From positions 63,305,471 to 63,369,470 of the forward strand of contig CM031878.1 in NCBI GenBank assembly GCA_018697195.1: a DNA stretch of 64,000 nucleotides. Reading direction: 5' to 3'. Positions 13,001 through 26,419 of this stretch are shown one piece after another (the stretch's first letter is position 1; each line of letters opens with the position of its first letter). This stretch comes from Certhia americana. Its lineage: Eukaryota; Chordata; Aves; Passeriformes; Certhiidae. A model generated the notes under the pieces. That model was not told the origin of the DNA. It saw only the letters and a list, made by a program, of their open reading frames with translations, and did no database searches. The position numbers and the translations under genes were made by a program.

Positions 13001-14645
13001 ATGTGATGTTCTCTGTTTATCTTTGCTATTAACTGTACTTAGACTGTACTAACAGAGCTTCTGAAATCTCCATTGTTGAATAGATAGCACTCACCTGGAC
13101 ATGATCCTTAGTAGACTGGCCCTGCTGTGACTGATAAGAGTTTACCTAGATGACATCCAAAGATCTTTTTCAAACTAAAATGTATAGTAACTATACTGTA
13201 CTATACTAAATGTATAGTAACTTGTATTTTTAAAATATTATGGGTCCGGTTGGTAATCTTTTTTCACCTCTATCATTCTATCATTTAAGTCACTTCCAAT
13301 AGTTTTGCCTTTTACTGACTATTCGTCTCTCAGTTTTATGAACATACTAATATATAGATCTCACCATGACTACCTAATTTTACTTTTATGTGGTATAAGA
13401 ACTAGATGGAAATAAATTTAATTGCAGTGTTGACACAGATAGTTCCTTAATTTCCTTATCTTAATCAGTTTCCAGAGGAGTTTTAGAGGAATAAATAATA
13501 CTGCATGCTCTTTCATCTTTGACACGTTACACAGGGGAAATACCATTCTGGTTGAAGAAAAGCTACTTGTCCCTCTTGTCAAAAATAAAAATTACCCCTG
13601 TTTTCTCATATGCAAAACATAGAGTGAACTCAAAAACTCGTAGGCAGCTTCTGGATTCCGTAAGTCCAAAAGGCCTACTTTACTAGAAAAAAATGTCCTT
13701 TCTTTCTTCAAATTCTTTGTGGGAACCTGCTGTTAAGATAGGGTAACCTGTGGCTCAGCACTTGTCATGTCAGAAACATTTCTAGCATGGGCTTGTTTAG
13801 CCTGCAGGAAGGGCTAAAATGGACTCTTAAGTATTTTCTTAATTAAGAGGTAGGTGGTTGTAGGAGACAGACAGATGATGCTTATTTTCAGTCATTCACT
13901 CTTTACATCTTTAAAATGAAGGTGTAATTAAAGCTTAAAATAAATTCAGATGGTTCACCCAGTGGTTGTTCCACTCATCTCTCACCACCTAAAGGCTATG
14001 TGGAGGGGAGCATTCTTGTTAAATTTTTCTCACTAGGGGGAATGGCTGCTGTGATGTTTCTCATACAGGTTCAAAGTCACTTTGGCTCATCAGGCTCCCA
14101 GATTAGTGGGAAAATCAGTGATAAGCCAAATCCAAGATGGCATACCTCCCTTCTTAGCAGGTGTTCTGTGTAGTACTAGCCATATTTTAGTAATGTTTGA
14201 ACACGGACAAAGTATATTTCTCTTAAAAATACCAAAACTTTGTAGTTGAGTCAGTTATGCCCCATCAGATGGAATGAGTATCTTCAGGTTTACATGTGAA
14301 TGTCCTGATACCCCTGATAGCAGTTTTACACCTGAGCCAGTTGTGCACGGGAGGACATGGGCATGGTAGAAAGTTTATCCCACCTCACATGGTCTGCTTC
14401 TTATCAGCTTTCTCTGTTACCTGGCTCAAAACCCAGCTTGCTGCCAAACAAATTTGGTTCGTTGTGGCCATCCTCTACTGGCTCACCCCCTCTGCACCTT
14501 GGCTGTTCTTAGGCAGATCAGAAGTTTTGCCACCACACAGTCAAAAACTCCCCTCCCTGCTTTGGTTGGAAGTGCAAATCTGCCCCCAGCAAATCACCTG
14601 CTGCTTTTGCCTGTGGCTTATTGAGTCCAACTTTTAACATTTTCG
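13001..14645. other. Non-coding flank, no feature recognised
   Basis: AT-rich intergenic DNA downstream of the inferred poly(A) site. It includes a small local duplication of ATGTATAGTAACT near 13181-13220. No coding or RNA gene signal was seen. Confidence 0.6.
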
Positions 14646-14649
14646 TCTC

Positions 14650-15118
14650 ACACTCCCCAGCAAAGGATGAACATGGACGTGCTGGAGCAAGTCCAGAGGA
14701 GGCCACCAGGATGGTGGGGGGGATGAAGCACCTCTACTTTGTGGAAAGGCTGAGAGAATTGGAATTGCTCAACCAGAAAAAGAGAAAGCTTCAGGATGAG
14801 GTAGTTCTGGCCTTCCAGTATCTGAAGGGAGCCAACAAAAAAGATGGAGAAGAACTTTTTACAAGAAATAGTAAAAAAAAAGGAAATAATTTCAAACTGA
14901 AGGAGAGTAGGTTTAGATTAGATACAAGGAAGAAATTTTTTACTGCAAGGGTGGTGAAGCACTAGAACAGGCTGGCCAGAGCATCTGTGGATGCCCCATC
15001 AAGGGGGCATCGAGGTCAAGATGGAATTCTGAGCAACCTGGTCTCTGCCAGTGTCAGAGGGATTGGAACTGAGGATCTTTAAGGCCTGGTCCAACCCAAG
15101 ATACTGCTTGATTCTATC
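14650..15118 (+). mobile_element. CR1-type LINE, 3' fragment, sense
   Basis: The segment reads like the 3' part of avian CR1 elements: a 'gctggagcaagtccagagga' block, then a region around 'gcttcaggatgaggtagt', then 'aaatttttt..tgcaagggtggtgaagcactagaacaggctggcc', ending with a 'ggtccaaccc' motif and 'gattctat', the usual CR1 tail word. Order and spacing follow CR1. The copy is diverged and 5' truncated, as most CR1 copies are. An open frame of 114 codons across 14621-14965 is a by-product of CR1 sequence and poly-A stretches, not a host gene. Confidence 0.8.
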
Positions 15119-15418
15119 ACAACAAGCTGTAATCCCTTTCAAATGAGAAAATAGGCTACTAAGAATAATTAATAAACAGTTAATTTTTTCATGCTCTCAG
15201 CTGGGTTCCTCATGAACTCAATGATGTTCACCCTAATTATCAAGATAAATATGGCCTTCCTGATGCTTCATAAACTGTGGTGTTGACAGGAGCAAAATCA
15301 AGAGAAGCAGCAGGTCACATGCACAATGGTTTTATGAAAATGGAAGCCCAACACAAGCTTTCTTCAGGTTGTAGAATCTTGAACAAGGAAAGGAAAAAGA
15401 CTGTGTACATCTAATAAA

Positions 15419-15738
15419 GGATAGGATAGGATAGGATAGGATAGGATAGGATAGGATGGGATGGGATGGGATGGGATGGGATGGGATGGGATGGGATGGG
15501 ATGGGATGGGATGGGATGGATNNNNNNNNNNNNNNNNNNNNNNNNNNNNNNNNNNNNNNNNNNNNNNNNNNNNNNNNNNNNNNNNNNNNNNNNNNNNNNN
15601 NNNNNNNNNNNNNNNNNNNNNATGGGATGGGATGGGATGGGATGGGATGGGATGGGATGTAGGATAGGATAGAATGTAGAATAGGATGTAGGATAGGATA
15701 GGATATAGGACAGGACAGGATATAGACAGGACAGGACA
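15419..15738. repeat. Pentamer tandem array (GGATA)n / (GGGAT)n interrupted by an assembly gap
   Basis: The array starts as GGATA repeats (15419-15455), becomes uniform GGGAT repeats (15456-15520), is broken by exactly 100 N (15522-15621), resumes as GGGAT (15622-15659), and decays into mixed GGATA, AGAAT and GGACA units up to about 15738. The true length is unknown because 100 N is a conventional filler. Open frames read through it (repeats of GMGWD or its antisense) are artefacts. Its right edge touches the 3' end of an antisense CR1 copy. Confidence 0.95.
15522..15621. other. Assembly gap (100 N)
   Basis: Exactly 100 N inside the GGGAT array. Identical repeat units on both sides suggest the assembler could not span the array, so its real size may differ greatly from 100 bases. 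Confidence 0.99.
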
Positions 15739-15930
15739 GACTATTTCTGTTGGAAGGCACCTGTAGTGATCAACTATTCCAACTATCTGACAACACTGAG
15801 CAACAAAGAGCACCATCCAAATGCCTCTTGAACACTGACAGGCGTGGGGCATTGATTCCTTGGGCATTGGCCCAGGAAATCTTTTCCAGTGTTTGACCAC
15901 CCTCTTGGTAAAGAAATGGTTCCTAAAAAA
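15739..15930 (-). mobile_element. CR1-type LINE, 3' fragment, antisense
   Basis: On the + strand this reads as the reverse complement of a CR1 3' end: 'tgttggaaggcacctgtag', 'ttccaac', 'gcctcttgaacactgacagg', 'ggggcattgattcc', 'ttccagtgtttgaccaccct', 'ggtaaagaaatggttcct'. These words occur in the same order as in antisense avian CR1. The CR1 3' tail therefore lies at its left edge, exactly where the pentamer array begins. Confidence 0.8.
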
Positions 15931-18900
15931 ATAATGCTCTTACAATGGTAAGAGCATGCATGAAAAGAACCTGATGATATGTGACCTTGTAGATGTTGAG
16001 ATTTTTATTTTAAAGCAGGTGAGGGTTTATGCTGCTTATTTATGAAACCCCGTAATACAGAGTGTCACTTTAAAGCACATCCATTTTAAGAGTCCATTAC
16101 AATAAAATATTTAAAGCAATATTAATTTGTCTGTCTGTAATTTCTTTCCTTACAGCTTTCCCCCTGAGTGACCTGCAATATTGGCAATATATAGAGGACT
16201 AAGATTTTTATTTGAGGTTCTGGTACACTTAAAAGCAGAGTTGTGATGCCATTTTTTCAAACCACAGACACCCTGGGAGATGCTCCAAGCTTGAGCATGT
16301 GGAATCTGCCATAGATTGGCATCACTGAAAAACCGAATAATTCTTTGTGATAATCACTATGTTTTGCCAATCTAAACAGGGTAGGTATAACAGTCAAATT
16401 TTGGGACTCTTATTTTATGGGGTCTTATATTTCCAAGCCTTGTTTTACAAAAAGCCTCCCTGTGCTAGGATCCTTGCATGTCTTTTGCACACATCTAATC
16501 ATTGTAGATTACATGAGTTGCTGAAGAACTGTGGATAAGTTCATAAGTTCCTCTGGACCTTTGTCTGCATTAAGCTCAGATTAACGTGAATAAATTGGCT
16601 GAATCACACACAGCATTACAGCTGTGGTTGCTTAACTGGAGATAGTTTCACAAGGTGGAGTAAGGTAGCATGGAAATAAAAATCTATACAACAGCGACAT
16701 CTTCACGTCTGTTAAAAAGAAATTGAAGCAAAAAATCTTTTTGTTTAGGGTTGGGTTTTTTGTAAAGGCTGTCAGGATTATATAAGGTAAATCCAAGTGT
16801 TTCAGCTTTATAGAGTCTTACTAGTGGGTTGTGTTTCAGATTTATTCGGGGGCAGAAATCAACAAAAACAGCAGGCTGAACTGTTTCCTCTTCGATATTT
16901 GGGCAGGACTTTCTATATATAGGTGATGAAAAGTGTTTGTGTTTAAATGAACTTTAGAAGTCTTAAAATGAAAACTTTTACAATGAGGATTATTGGGCAT
17001 TTCCAGCTGCTGTGAAGTTATATAGGCTTCTGGACTGAAAATTTCATAATCTCATGCTTTCATCATGTACCCTTATTGCAAACTGCTACAGCCTTTGGTG
17101 TTTTCAAAATACCAACTTTTAGAGAAAGCTGCAAGAATATTCACAGCAGCACTAACTCCCAGTGCACACAGTTAACTTGTCCCAGGTGCCTTGCTTTGTC
17201 TTCTCCTTGAACTATGATCAACATCTCAGTTCTTATTTTTGAAGGCCTAAAAAGTTGTCTTTGTGCTGCTGTTTTAATCTCTGGTCACCTCTCCGGACCA
17301 CGTTACGTGAGTCATAGTCTCTGAAGCAGTATCAACTAAACTCTGCAGTAAGGGATGGGTATTTTTTCTCTAAAATAGGCAGTAATATTTATACACAAAG
17401 CAAAATGCATCATATCCTTCTTTCCTTGGGGACAAATGAGAAACAAATGTAGAGAATATTAATCATCTTGCTTGAGTCTTTCAAAGATATTCAGATACCA
17501 AGGTCAATGAGAAAGCTAGAAAATAGAAAAAAAATTTTTTTTTTTAAGAGAAACAAAGCAAGATTCATGATTAAGGAGCAAATAAACCTGGAAATCTTTA
17601 ATAGCAGCCAAAAAGGTTGTAGCTAAAGCAAAATTACTTTTTAATGACCCTGCAGAAGTTTGAAAAGAAGGTCAAAGTCCAAATGCCTTAGTGATTGTCT
17701 CAACAGTTACAATGGAAGCGCTGTTCATTAGAAGTTGCCTTGACTAGGCACTGTGTTTTCCAGGACATGGAATTAGTTTCTCTGGCTGCACTTCTCCTGT
17801 TAGCAAGACCTGTGCTGGACTCTCAAGTCACTCTGGCTGTGGAATGCTCCTGGCCTGTGATTTGTGGCTCTAAAAAGTTCAGTGCTAATGATGCCCAATA
17901 TCCATCTCTTTAGGTTCCCCAGATGCAGCTGTGGCTTCCTGAGGGAAGGAACATTGAATGGCACAGGCATGAGTTGTCCTATGTCTGTCAGCCTCAGTAC
18001 GAGAAAGCTGTCCTGGGCAAGTTCATTCTACTTAGACATAGCACTGTGGCTCATCTGTTATTTGCAGGGTCTCATTTTCTACCAGAAGCTGCTTCTCTGT
18101 GTCAAGGGTCCCAGCTCACAGCCCTGCTCCTGTTCAGCACTGTGCCCCAGAGCCCCTTGCTGCTGCAGTGGGTCTTACTTTGGGCAGCAGCCCTTTCCAG
18201 CCTTCCACTGGAGCAGAGGCCAGGGGAAAGTCCCTCACCCAGCCAGAAGCCGTGGGCCAGCTGCACCCTTGACACACAGGTACTTCCTGCCTCTCTCCCT
18301 GGCTGCAAGGCAATTAAGAAAGAGGACCTGTGGGGTGGGACAAGGCACAAAGGTTCTGGACCAGGCTGATAGAAGGTACAGTGCTGAGGAGGCGACATCG
18401 CCACGAAGGTTCCTGGATTCTTAGGCAGCAGTAAACTGCTGGAAAGCAAACCGGAGGCTTTTTGCAGACAACCCAGTGCTTGTTCATGAGCTGAGCTTTC
18501 CTGCTCTAGACCACACTTTGTCACCAAGCCCCTTTAAGGTCAGTATGAATCACTACTTTTTAGTAAAATTTTCTGAACAGAGGACCTAAATAAAAGAATA
18601 TTTCTACATTTAGTTCTTTCTGCAACACTACAGATGTTGAGTTTCTATTCCTAGCCTAAAGAGCAAATGACCTGTTGACCTTTCTGTTTGAATATATGCC
18701 CTACCCTTTATGTTCTCTTGAGTGTGGCTTCAGAAACAGTTAACAGTAGGAAGACTACTTGTATTGCATTAGCCAGAGATGGGAGAAAAATGCTTTTATG
18801 GATCAGTGTAATCCAGTCATTGGTTTATGGATGCAAAGTCCTTCAGGGACTGTCACAAATTCCCAACTGTCTGTGAGAGCTAGATTTTTCAATTGCATCT

Positions 18901-21900
18901 CTGAGCTATCTGCAAGGCATGTAAAATCCTATATATCCAGGCAGCTCTCTGTGACTTTGCATCTACAAAGGACTGAGAACTATTCCAGCAAGGACATGCA
19001 GTAAATCAAGAAATTTGGCTGTGAAAAAATTGCCTCTGAAAAATAAGTATTTTGGGTAAATCTTCCATGGGTGGGAATCTCCTTAGCAGAGGCAAGAGTT
19101 GAGAAAATGCAGACAACTGTTAAATACTGAAATTATTACCAGCCCTCAGAAACTATTTTTCCCACCTTTGTATGTTTGCGTCTGTACTCATGATTTTTTT
19201 CAATGAAGTTTTGTTGATATTCTAGAAAACTGGAGAAAAATATCACATCTGAATCCATTTTAAAAACACACACACAGATGAGACCAAAAAAATAAGAAAA
19301 AGAAGTCCAAAAGTCATAGAAAGAAGCAAAACCCACCAAAGCTATCTAACTTTCTTAAATGTTCTACAATCCAATGTACCACGGCATAAGGATAAGATCT
19401 GGTACTTGGCAGAAACAAAGATGCCTTGGATAGGATCTATGCAGGATCTTTGCCAACATGACAGAATAGGTTTGGGAAGTGGAAACGGTAACAATAAAGG
19501 AAGAGAAATTTTCTGCAAGATCAGCATATCGATTTGTTTCTCTGGTCTGGGAAATTGCCCTTTATGCCTAGGAGAGGATGAAATTTTATGGCCATAGTGT
19601 GAACATGTGGAAATAAGAGAAATAGATGAATGGGAAACAAACAAATAAACAAACCACAAACAAACCAAAAAACCCCACCCTTGATACAGATAGTGAAGGG
19701 TAACTCTGTATCATCAGGATATAAATAGACAAGAACCACAGGTTTAAGAGGAAAGGTAAGAATTTCAAAAGCCTCTGCATTAAATGAGTAAGATCTTGTG
19801 GCATATTGGAAATTTAACAGGAGGTGACCATATAATGTTATGATAAAGGCCACAAAAACCTCTCTTGTAAGTCAAGCTTGCATCAATAAAAGCTAAAATA
19901 AGGACTTCCTTTCTGCATGTACATCTGTCCTCCCCTTGTTTGATGCTGTCTAATAAAGGGAAAAGTCTTTTCTCCTGATAGAAAGCACAAGTGAAACAAA
20001 TGAGAAACAAGTGATATGTAGACTGCGCTTCCCTTTAGGTTGTCTGCAAAACCACCTAACTTGCTGGCAGCTACATTTCAAGGACTGTTTTTTAATGTGT
20101 TTTCTTGCCTAGAGTCACCCCTGCAGTATGTTTTTAACTACAGTCTCCAAGGCTCAGTTAAACTCACTTCTAAAACCATTGATATATAAGTTAGCTAAAA
20201 CTGGAGGCCACTTCGTTGTCATTATAGTGATCTAAGTTCTTACTTAGATAATGTGTTAAGGATGATTTATCATATTAGTTACATCTTGTTCTTGACCCGT
20301 TGCATAGAAGATACTGAGCATTAAGTAACAAGTACTCTGTTAACATTTGTATTAGCATTAGTAGTAGGACTAATACTCAGTAATACTGAATCTCCTTTGT
20401 ACCTGAAGTCACAAAGCATTAAGATCTACCAAAAGTTTCCATAAAAGAGTAGAAATGCTACCCTTCTAATTTTGACTTTATTCTCTTAAATTAGAGAGCC
20501 CATATATGCCATGGGCATCTGTGAAAATTGTGTTACCTATTGTAGTCTCCAAGTAAGCAGCAGACAGGAGCTAGCAGCTGGAATCACTAGCCATAATGTG
20601 CCACTCTGCTCTTGGAGCGAGGGATCAGGCTTGAGGGAATTGCTGAGGGCTAAACATTCAATGATCCTTCAAAATGGAGATATGGATTTGAGCCCACTTG
20701 GCCTCATTTACAGTCTTAAAACACCTCCATACTCCCTAGGTCAGAATTTTCCCTTTTAAGTTAGATAGTCTGAGTTGAGGACCTACCTAAAAAGCTACAA
20801 ACACAGGTTGTCTAACCTGAGTTATATCAGAGGCTGAAGTTTTCTAAGCCTGTGAAAAGCATAGCTTGTATAAAGTTCTGGGTGGTGAAAAGAGCAAAAG
20901 GTCTTTCTCAGGCCAGTCAGAAAGTGAGAAAAGAGTTGTTTCTACTTTTTAACAGGTTTCCAATGAGCCTTAACAGTGGCTTATACAAATGAACACATAG
21001 AAATTATTGCATGTCTAAAATCTCTGATAGCAGGGCAGACAGGGTTATAACATAGTTATTTAATGTAAATTACAGTTAACCTTTACCTTAAATCTTCAAA
21101 CCAAGAACACAGTATTAATCAAGACAGATTTTTTTAAGTTCTATTTGAGCAGTTGGTTGTATTTTGTTTTATCAAGAGCTGTCAACACTAAAACAATATT
21201 AATACTTCCATCAAAACTAACAAAAGAACTTAAGAATTTGATGCCTTTTGTATTTTAAGTGGTTACAGAAGTATGCCTTCTTCCTCCAGTATGTTCTAAC
21301 AAGAATAGGATAAAATCACTTAGTTGATTCTGAATGAAAAAAATAAGCTGTTTGCTTTTCCTCTCTTCCTAGATGCAATTTCTTCTCTATATGCAGTTCC
21401 CCACAACCACCCTTTTTTTTTTTTGTGAAAAAAATTCACTATTACTCATCTTGGTATTTCATTCTTCATTCCTTACTTATGAAATGAATGTTGGTTTCTC
21501 ACCTTCAATCTGTTCAATAGAAAAATCAAACTATAAAATGGAAAATCAGCAAAGAACCTGGTACAGAGCCTCTCATTCCACTGAAATCAACAACACCCAT
21601 CAGCAGCAAGATACAAGATACATCACATGATCCACACCTACTCCAAATCAATAGCAGACAGGCTACTGTGGCTGCTGTGACATTCTCTATGAGCTTGCTG
21701 GTTAACAGAAAACATTTAGGGAAAATTAACCTATTAAATAATATTTCTGGGAATTTGTGCTGCAACACCCATCAATCTCAATGACTCTTGGCACTTGAGT
21801 TTAATTTGTAGGCCAAATTCCTGCTGCTCTTTCTGCTAAGTTTCAGAGACCTTCACTTCAGTCTTCAAATATAACAGATTTGGGAGAAAATTTTTCTTTT

Positions 21901-22489
21901 ATTTTAGTGGTGTTTTAATAAAATAATGAAGTCAGAAAATCCCAAATTCTCTTCTTTGGCATCTGCAGTTCCATCTCTTCCTCTTAAAGTCTGATCTACC
22001 TATCTTCAAAGTTAAATTTCTTTCATCACTTGCATTATTTAGCATCTTCCCTTACTATCCTATTCCCACACCACTTCCCCAAGGAAAAAAATAAAATTTA
22101 GGGTCAGTTCAGTACAGTAGTATATCTTCCATTTTGAATACTTCTGTTTCACTTGTGGCCTGTGGCTGTGAAAAGCGGCACAGTTTCATGTTCTTAATAA
22201 AATAAAAATTATGGTGTGCTGCTTTTTGCTACCATTTCTTCATCCCCTAAACCAGAAAAACAATAGGCCTTTGCTTCAGAGAAATGATCATAGAGATTAA
22301 TTTGGTGACATGTAACAAGATGAGCAGTTTTCTCTTTTTTAACCTCACAAACCTGCTCTATTTCCAATCAAAATTTTAAACTGATCTTTCTGTAGCATTT
22401 ACACTGACAAGCAAGTGGGCTTTTAATAATTTACCCATGTTGCTGCAAAGAGGAGGGGAAGGACTGCAAGTTTAAAACACGAAGGAGAA
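15931..22489. other. Non-coding DNA, no gene recognised
   Basis: Mostly AT-rich unique sequence. A GC-richer part at about 17700-18530 holds several overlapping open frames on both strands (up to 186 codons), but they overlap each other, lack recognisable domains and have no splice context, so I do not call a gene. A-rich simple sequence occurs near 19630-19675. Confidence 0.55.
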
Positions 22490-22860
22490 AAGTTAATTTA
22501 AAGTGATATTTGGTAAAAAGTCCCCTTTGAGATCCTGTTGTGTAATTGAACAGATTAAGAGAACTGACAGTAACTTCACGGTCTGCCTAAGTGGGGGTCT
22601 CTACGGGTCAGCTCTCGGATCTTGTGCCGACACGTTAAACAAGTTTGTCAATTTTCCATCAGATTGATTTTTCTCACAGGTCTGGAAGCCTCATCTCATT
22701 TCATCTTATTTCCACAGGGGTTCTTAACATTGCAAACTGCCATTTACTTTTGTCTCAAAGTGTGAGGAGTGATTTTTATCTCTGAGTGGCAATCACGGCA
22801 GGCAGCTCCAGCACTGCTTATAATGTTGCACATTGTCCTCCCTCACCAACTGGGGTTTCT
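22490..22860. promoter_or_regulatory. Candidate conserved non-coding element
   Basis: High-complexity sequence with five CpG dinucleotides between 22579 and 22634, in surroundings where CpG is rare, plus homeodomain-like AT motifs (TGTAATTGA, CAGATTGATTT). It contains no low-complexity runs and no repeat family signature. This is the sort of composition seen in conserved enhancers, but I cannot test conservation, so the call is weak. Confidence 0.25.
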
Positions 22861-25800
22861 TTTGTGTTTTTCCTCTCTTTGGGAATGATGTGGATTTTTA
22901 GAATACATTCAAAATAATTATTAACAGAATGTACTTAGTGCAGATGTCTGTAGTCTCTGAAGTGAACAAAGAAAGCAACAGAAACCGTGGGGTTTTTTCT
23001 TTGCAGTTTTCAGCATAATGAGAGGTCAGCTTGAGAAAATATGATGTCTCTGGGAAGGTCATAGGGAAGAGTATTAACCTTTCTTTACGTTTCCATGTCT
23101 ATTATCCCCTCCTGTTAATGTCAAGGGAAGTTATGTGCACAAAATAGAGAGCATACTTCTGAATAGGTGAATGCTGCTGAAGATTATAATGATATATATT
23201 TGAATTAATTGCACTAATGACAAGAATCTACTCTTACTCCACACCAAGTTAAAGAAGTGCAAAATTTGTCTGAAAGCCTGTGGGACCTGATGGTATTCTC
23301 AGATGGGTTGTACAAACATGCAGTCCCCTTGATACAAATTAAGCTACTAGGAACATATCCACTTGCTTTACCTAATGACCTCTTGATGAAAGAAGACTGC
23401 CATTTACATCAGGGGTATGAGGGTGAAATCACAGGACACCCTAAACCCCATGTTTTCTCTTGCCTCCACCTCTGGAAGCCCTTTCTACTTGGGAAAACTC
23501 TCTGTAGTCAATCATTAAAACCATAATTACTCTCATACTCTTTATAAGAATTTCTCTTAAACACCAACATCTAAGACAGATACAAAGCAATGATTCCAGT
23601 TCTGAATATCCCTGGTCCTAGCTATATTTTCTTGCCAAAAACATGGAAAGATTCATCATCCCTTCTTTTGGAGTTTTGTAGTACGTCCAAGTTTTAATAC
23701 AGATGCAAATAAGTTCCATTCATTTTTCTCCAAAATGTGATATACTGGACCTAATTAAGTGATCAAAGACAATGTGGAAGTTACCAAATCATTCGGTAAT
23801 AAGCAATTCATCACTGCTGCAAAATATTTGCCACAATTTTGAAAGCTCTGTAAAAAATATGGAGGAAAAAAAAACCCAACAAAAAAGACCTTGTAGTGAT
23901 GATTTTTGCAGCTAGTATGACTGGACAGGAAGGGAATTGGAGCTGCTGAACTGGTGATCCTTGGGGCACTTCCAACCCAGGAGGAAGCACTGGATGCCAG
24001 CCCAGCCCTACACAGCTGGCATGGGAGACAGTCCCTGACAGGCCAGGCATGCCTGCAGCTGCACTGATTGCTCATGGGGGCAGAGAAAGGGGTGGGTAAC
24101 CCAGGACAGCCTCACAGGAAAGGGATGGGTGACCCAGGGAGCCACATCAGAATCAGGCTGATTCTTCACCTCTGACTGTGGAAGGAGCAAGGGTAGGAGG
24201 ACAGGGAGATGCCCTTGGGGTCACCCCTTGGGGGCTGGAGGTGGGCAGGCCAGGCCAGAGATTCAAGAGCTGGGGTCATGTTGAGGAAGTGAGGGGCTGG
24301 GAAAGAGCAAGTGTTGAGTGTTTCTGCCCTTCCCTCTGCCTTCCCTCCTTCCTTGCTAAATTTTTGTGGATAGTAACAATCCAAGGGTACTTTTGCTGGA
24401 AGAGATAACAATCTGCACAGCCCCAGATGTCCTCAAGGCAATGACTTGCCAGAGAGAAGTGTGTTCAATGAATTAAGCTTAAAACCCTGCACTGCATATC
24501 ACATATACAGGAAAAAAGGTATATCTAATATGGATTTTTATTAATTGTCATTTCTGTACTTCCATTTTTATTCCTCATTACAACTGATAGGTAACCTCCC
24601 AGATAGAAGCTGAGAAAAATTCCTTCATTTCCATAATTAATCTGAGTAACTCAACCATAGTGAGTAAGGGATGACTTGTTGTGCCAATAGCTGTGTTTGT
24701 GGCAGTTCAGTGTGGTTTGCACAGGTTGGCTCAGCCTATCTAATATTTTGGCAAACTCTCTGGAGAGTCTCCTGGGCAATCGCTTTGGTTTTGCCTTGTT
24801 GCAGCTTAATATGAAAACACTCAACAGCAGATTGTTTCAGTAGAAGGGTGTGTAAACAAGTATTTACAGGCTTTTGATTATGGTGCAGATGCCCAAAACA
24901 GCCCTGCCAGAAATGGTCATCTGCCATAGAGGTGGTTTAGTGAGATGACGTGGGATAGCTATATGAGATTTAAAATATAAAGCCAAGTTTTTTCACTTGT
25001 TTTTAGTTTCTGTGTAAACACTTCCTGAAAGCTGAGACTTCACCACGTGAATGAGGCACCACTTCCAGTGCATCCAGGCTGGCAGAAGGATGAGGCTCAG
25101 CACAGCAGCCCCAGTTCTGCCAGCCCTACCGGGAGTTTGGGTTCCCCAACCCACCTGCCCTCTCCAGCCTGCCTAGAAAAAAAGCCCCTTTCCACACCAC
25201 ATGATAGCAGTAAGAAGACTCTCTGACTTGGCCTTGCTCTGGATTGTAAGTAGAGAATACTTTTGTGTACTCAAAGTATATCCCTGGAAGAGAAAATCAC
25301 AGTCTTCTGACTATTTAGGCATCTCAAACCTGGCACAAGTGTTAAAAAATCTTATAAGTTCACTGCAAAGTTAACTTCTCACAATGTGAGAACTTTCTCT
25401 TTTCCCATAATTCCAATTATAATTAGATCACAATATGGATTAATTTCTTGTCACATAAAATTTTTTTGTTGCAAGATGTTTTGAAGGAGTGAAATATAAA
25501 AACAAGTTGCTGACATTTGTAAACTCTCCCTTTTGTTGTACACATAAACGTAAAATAGCTGACTTTTCATGAAAATGGCTCTTTCATCCTTTTTTCTCTG
25601 CTTGCTCAGTGCAAATATTATCCAGACAGATGTGTTAAATATCATAGTATCTACAAACAAGGATATATAAATCTCATTGTCCTGGTCAGCAGCTCAGGAC
25701 TAAGCTATCTTCGTAAGCCATTCTGATCTGCAAGTAACCTTGAGTTAATTGTTTTCCTACACTGTTACATGAAGGTCACTATACTTCCTAATCTCACCAA

Positions 25801-26419
25801 CTTTATTATTTATAGGTAGCAATACCATAAAGGTAACCTTTAAATTGTATTTATATCATTTATTGGGTGGAATTGCAGGATTATTTATAAGCTGCTTTGT
25901 GATTATTTTTTTTTCTGGTTATTGTATTTCTATGAATGTAAACAAGATAAAATGAGTTTTTCATCTGGTTTTTTGGGATGGAATGGGTGCTGGAACTGAC
26001 AATTTTCTGATCAATGACAGAACTGCAACCTCTTTGGAAATTAGCGAGAGCTATGCCTGCTACAACTCCATACTTCTTAATAAAAATGTACTCAGAGATG
26101 CATTTCTTCAGAATTTGTGTCTTAGTGCTGTCAACTTTTAAATAATATGCAATACAGCTGGCTAGTACTTAAGAGTGTGTCTGTCCTCTGCATTCCTTGC
26201 TGAATACTATACGTTTAAATCTCTTCACACCCTTTTAAATGACAATACTGCTATATTTTTTGTTTTAAGATTTTGTTGGCTTATGAAAATGCAGATAATC
26301 AGAAAAGCTCGTGGTTTGCTTTAGTGACAAGTTATCTGAAGTTGTACAATGGCCTCTGTGTTGACTTCTCTAAGCATTGTCAATGCTCAGCATATCCCAG
26401 GATCAAACCCCTGATGAGA
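22861..26419. other. Non-coding DNA, no gene recognised
   Basis: Unique AT-rich sequence. A GC-richer stretch at about 23940-24340 contains a diverged local repeat of the words GGTGGGTAACCCAGG and GATGGGTGACCCAGG (near 24091 and 24124). No coding exon or mobile element was recognised. Confidence 0.5.

Noticed and set aside
14621..14965. 114-codon open frame
   Set aside because: It lies mostly within a CR1 3' fragment and includes non-coding CR1 UTR words, so it is not a host gene.
15456..15672. Open frames reading repeated GMGWD, and antisense frames reading repeated SHPIP
   Set aside because: They are translations of the GGGAT array and run through the N gap; a pentamer repeat stays open in several frames by chance.
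17695..18527. Cluster of overlapping open frames up to 186 codons on both strands in a GC-richer stretch
   Set aside because: The frames overlap each other, show no recognisable domain or coding-like codon choice, and GC-rich DNA has fewer stops by chance.
26390..26410. tRNA T-loop-like word near GGATCAAACCC
   Set aside because: No matching acceptor stem, D arm or anticodon arm on either strand.
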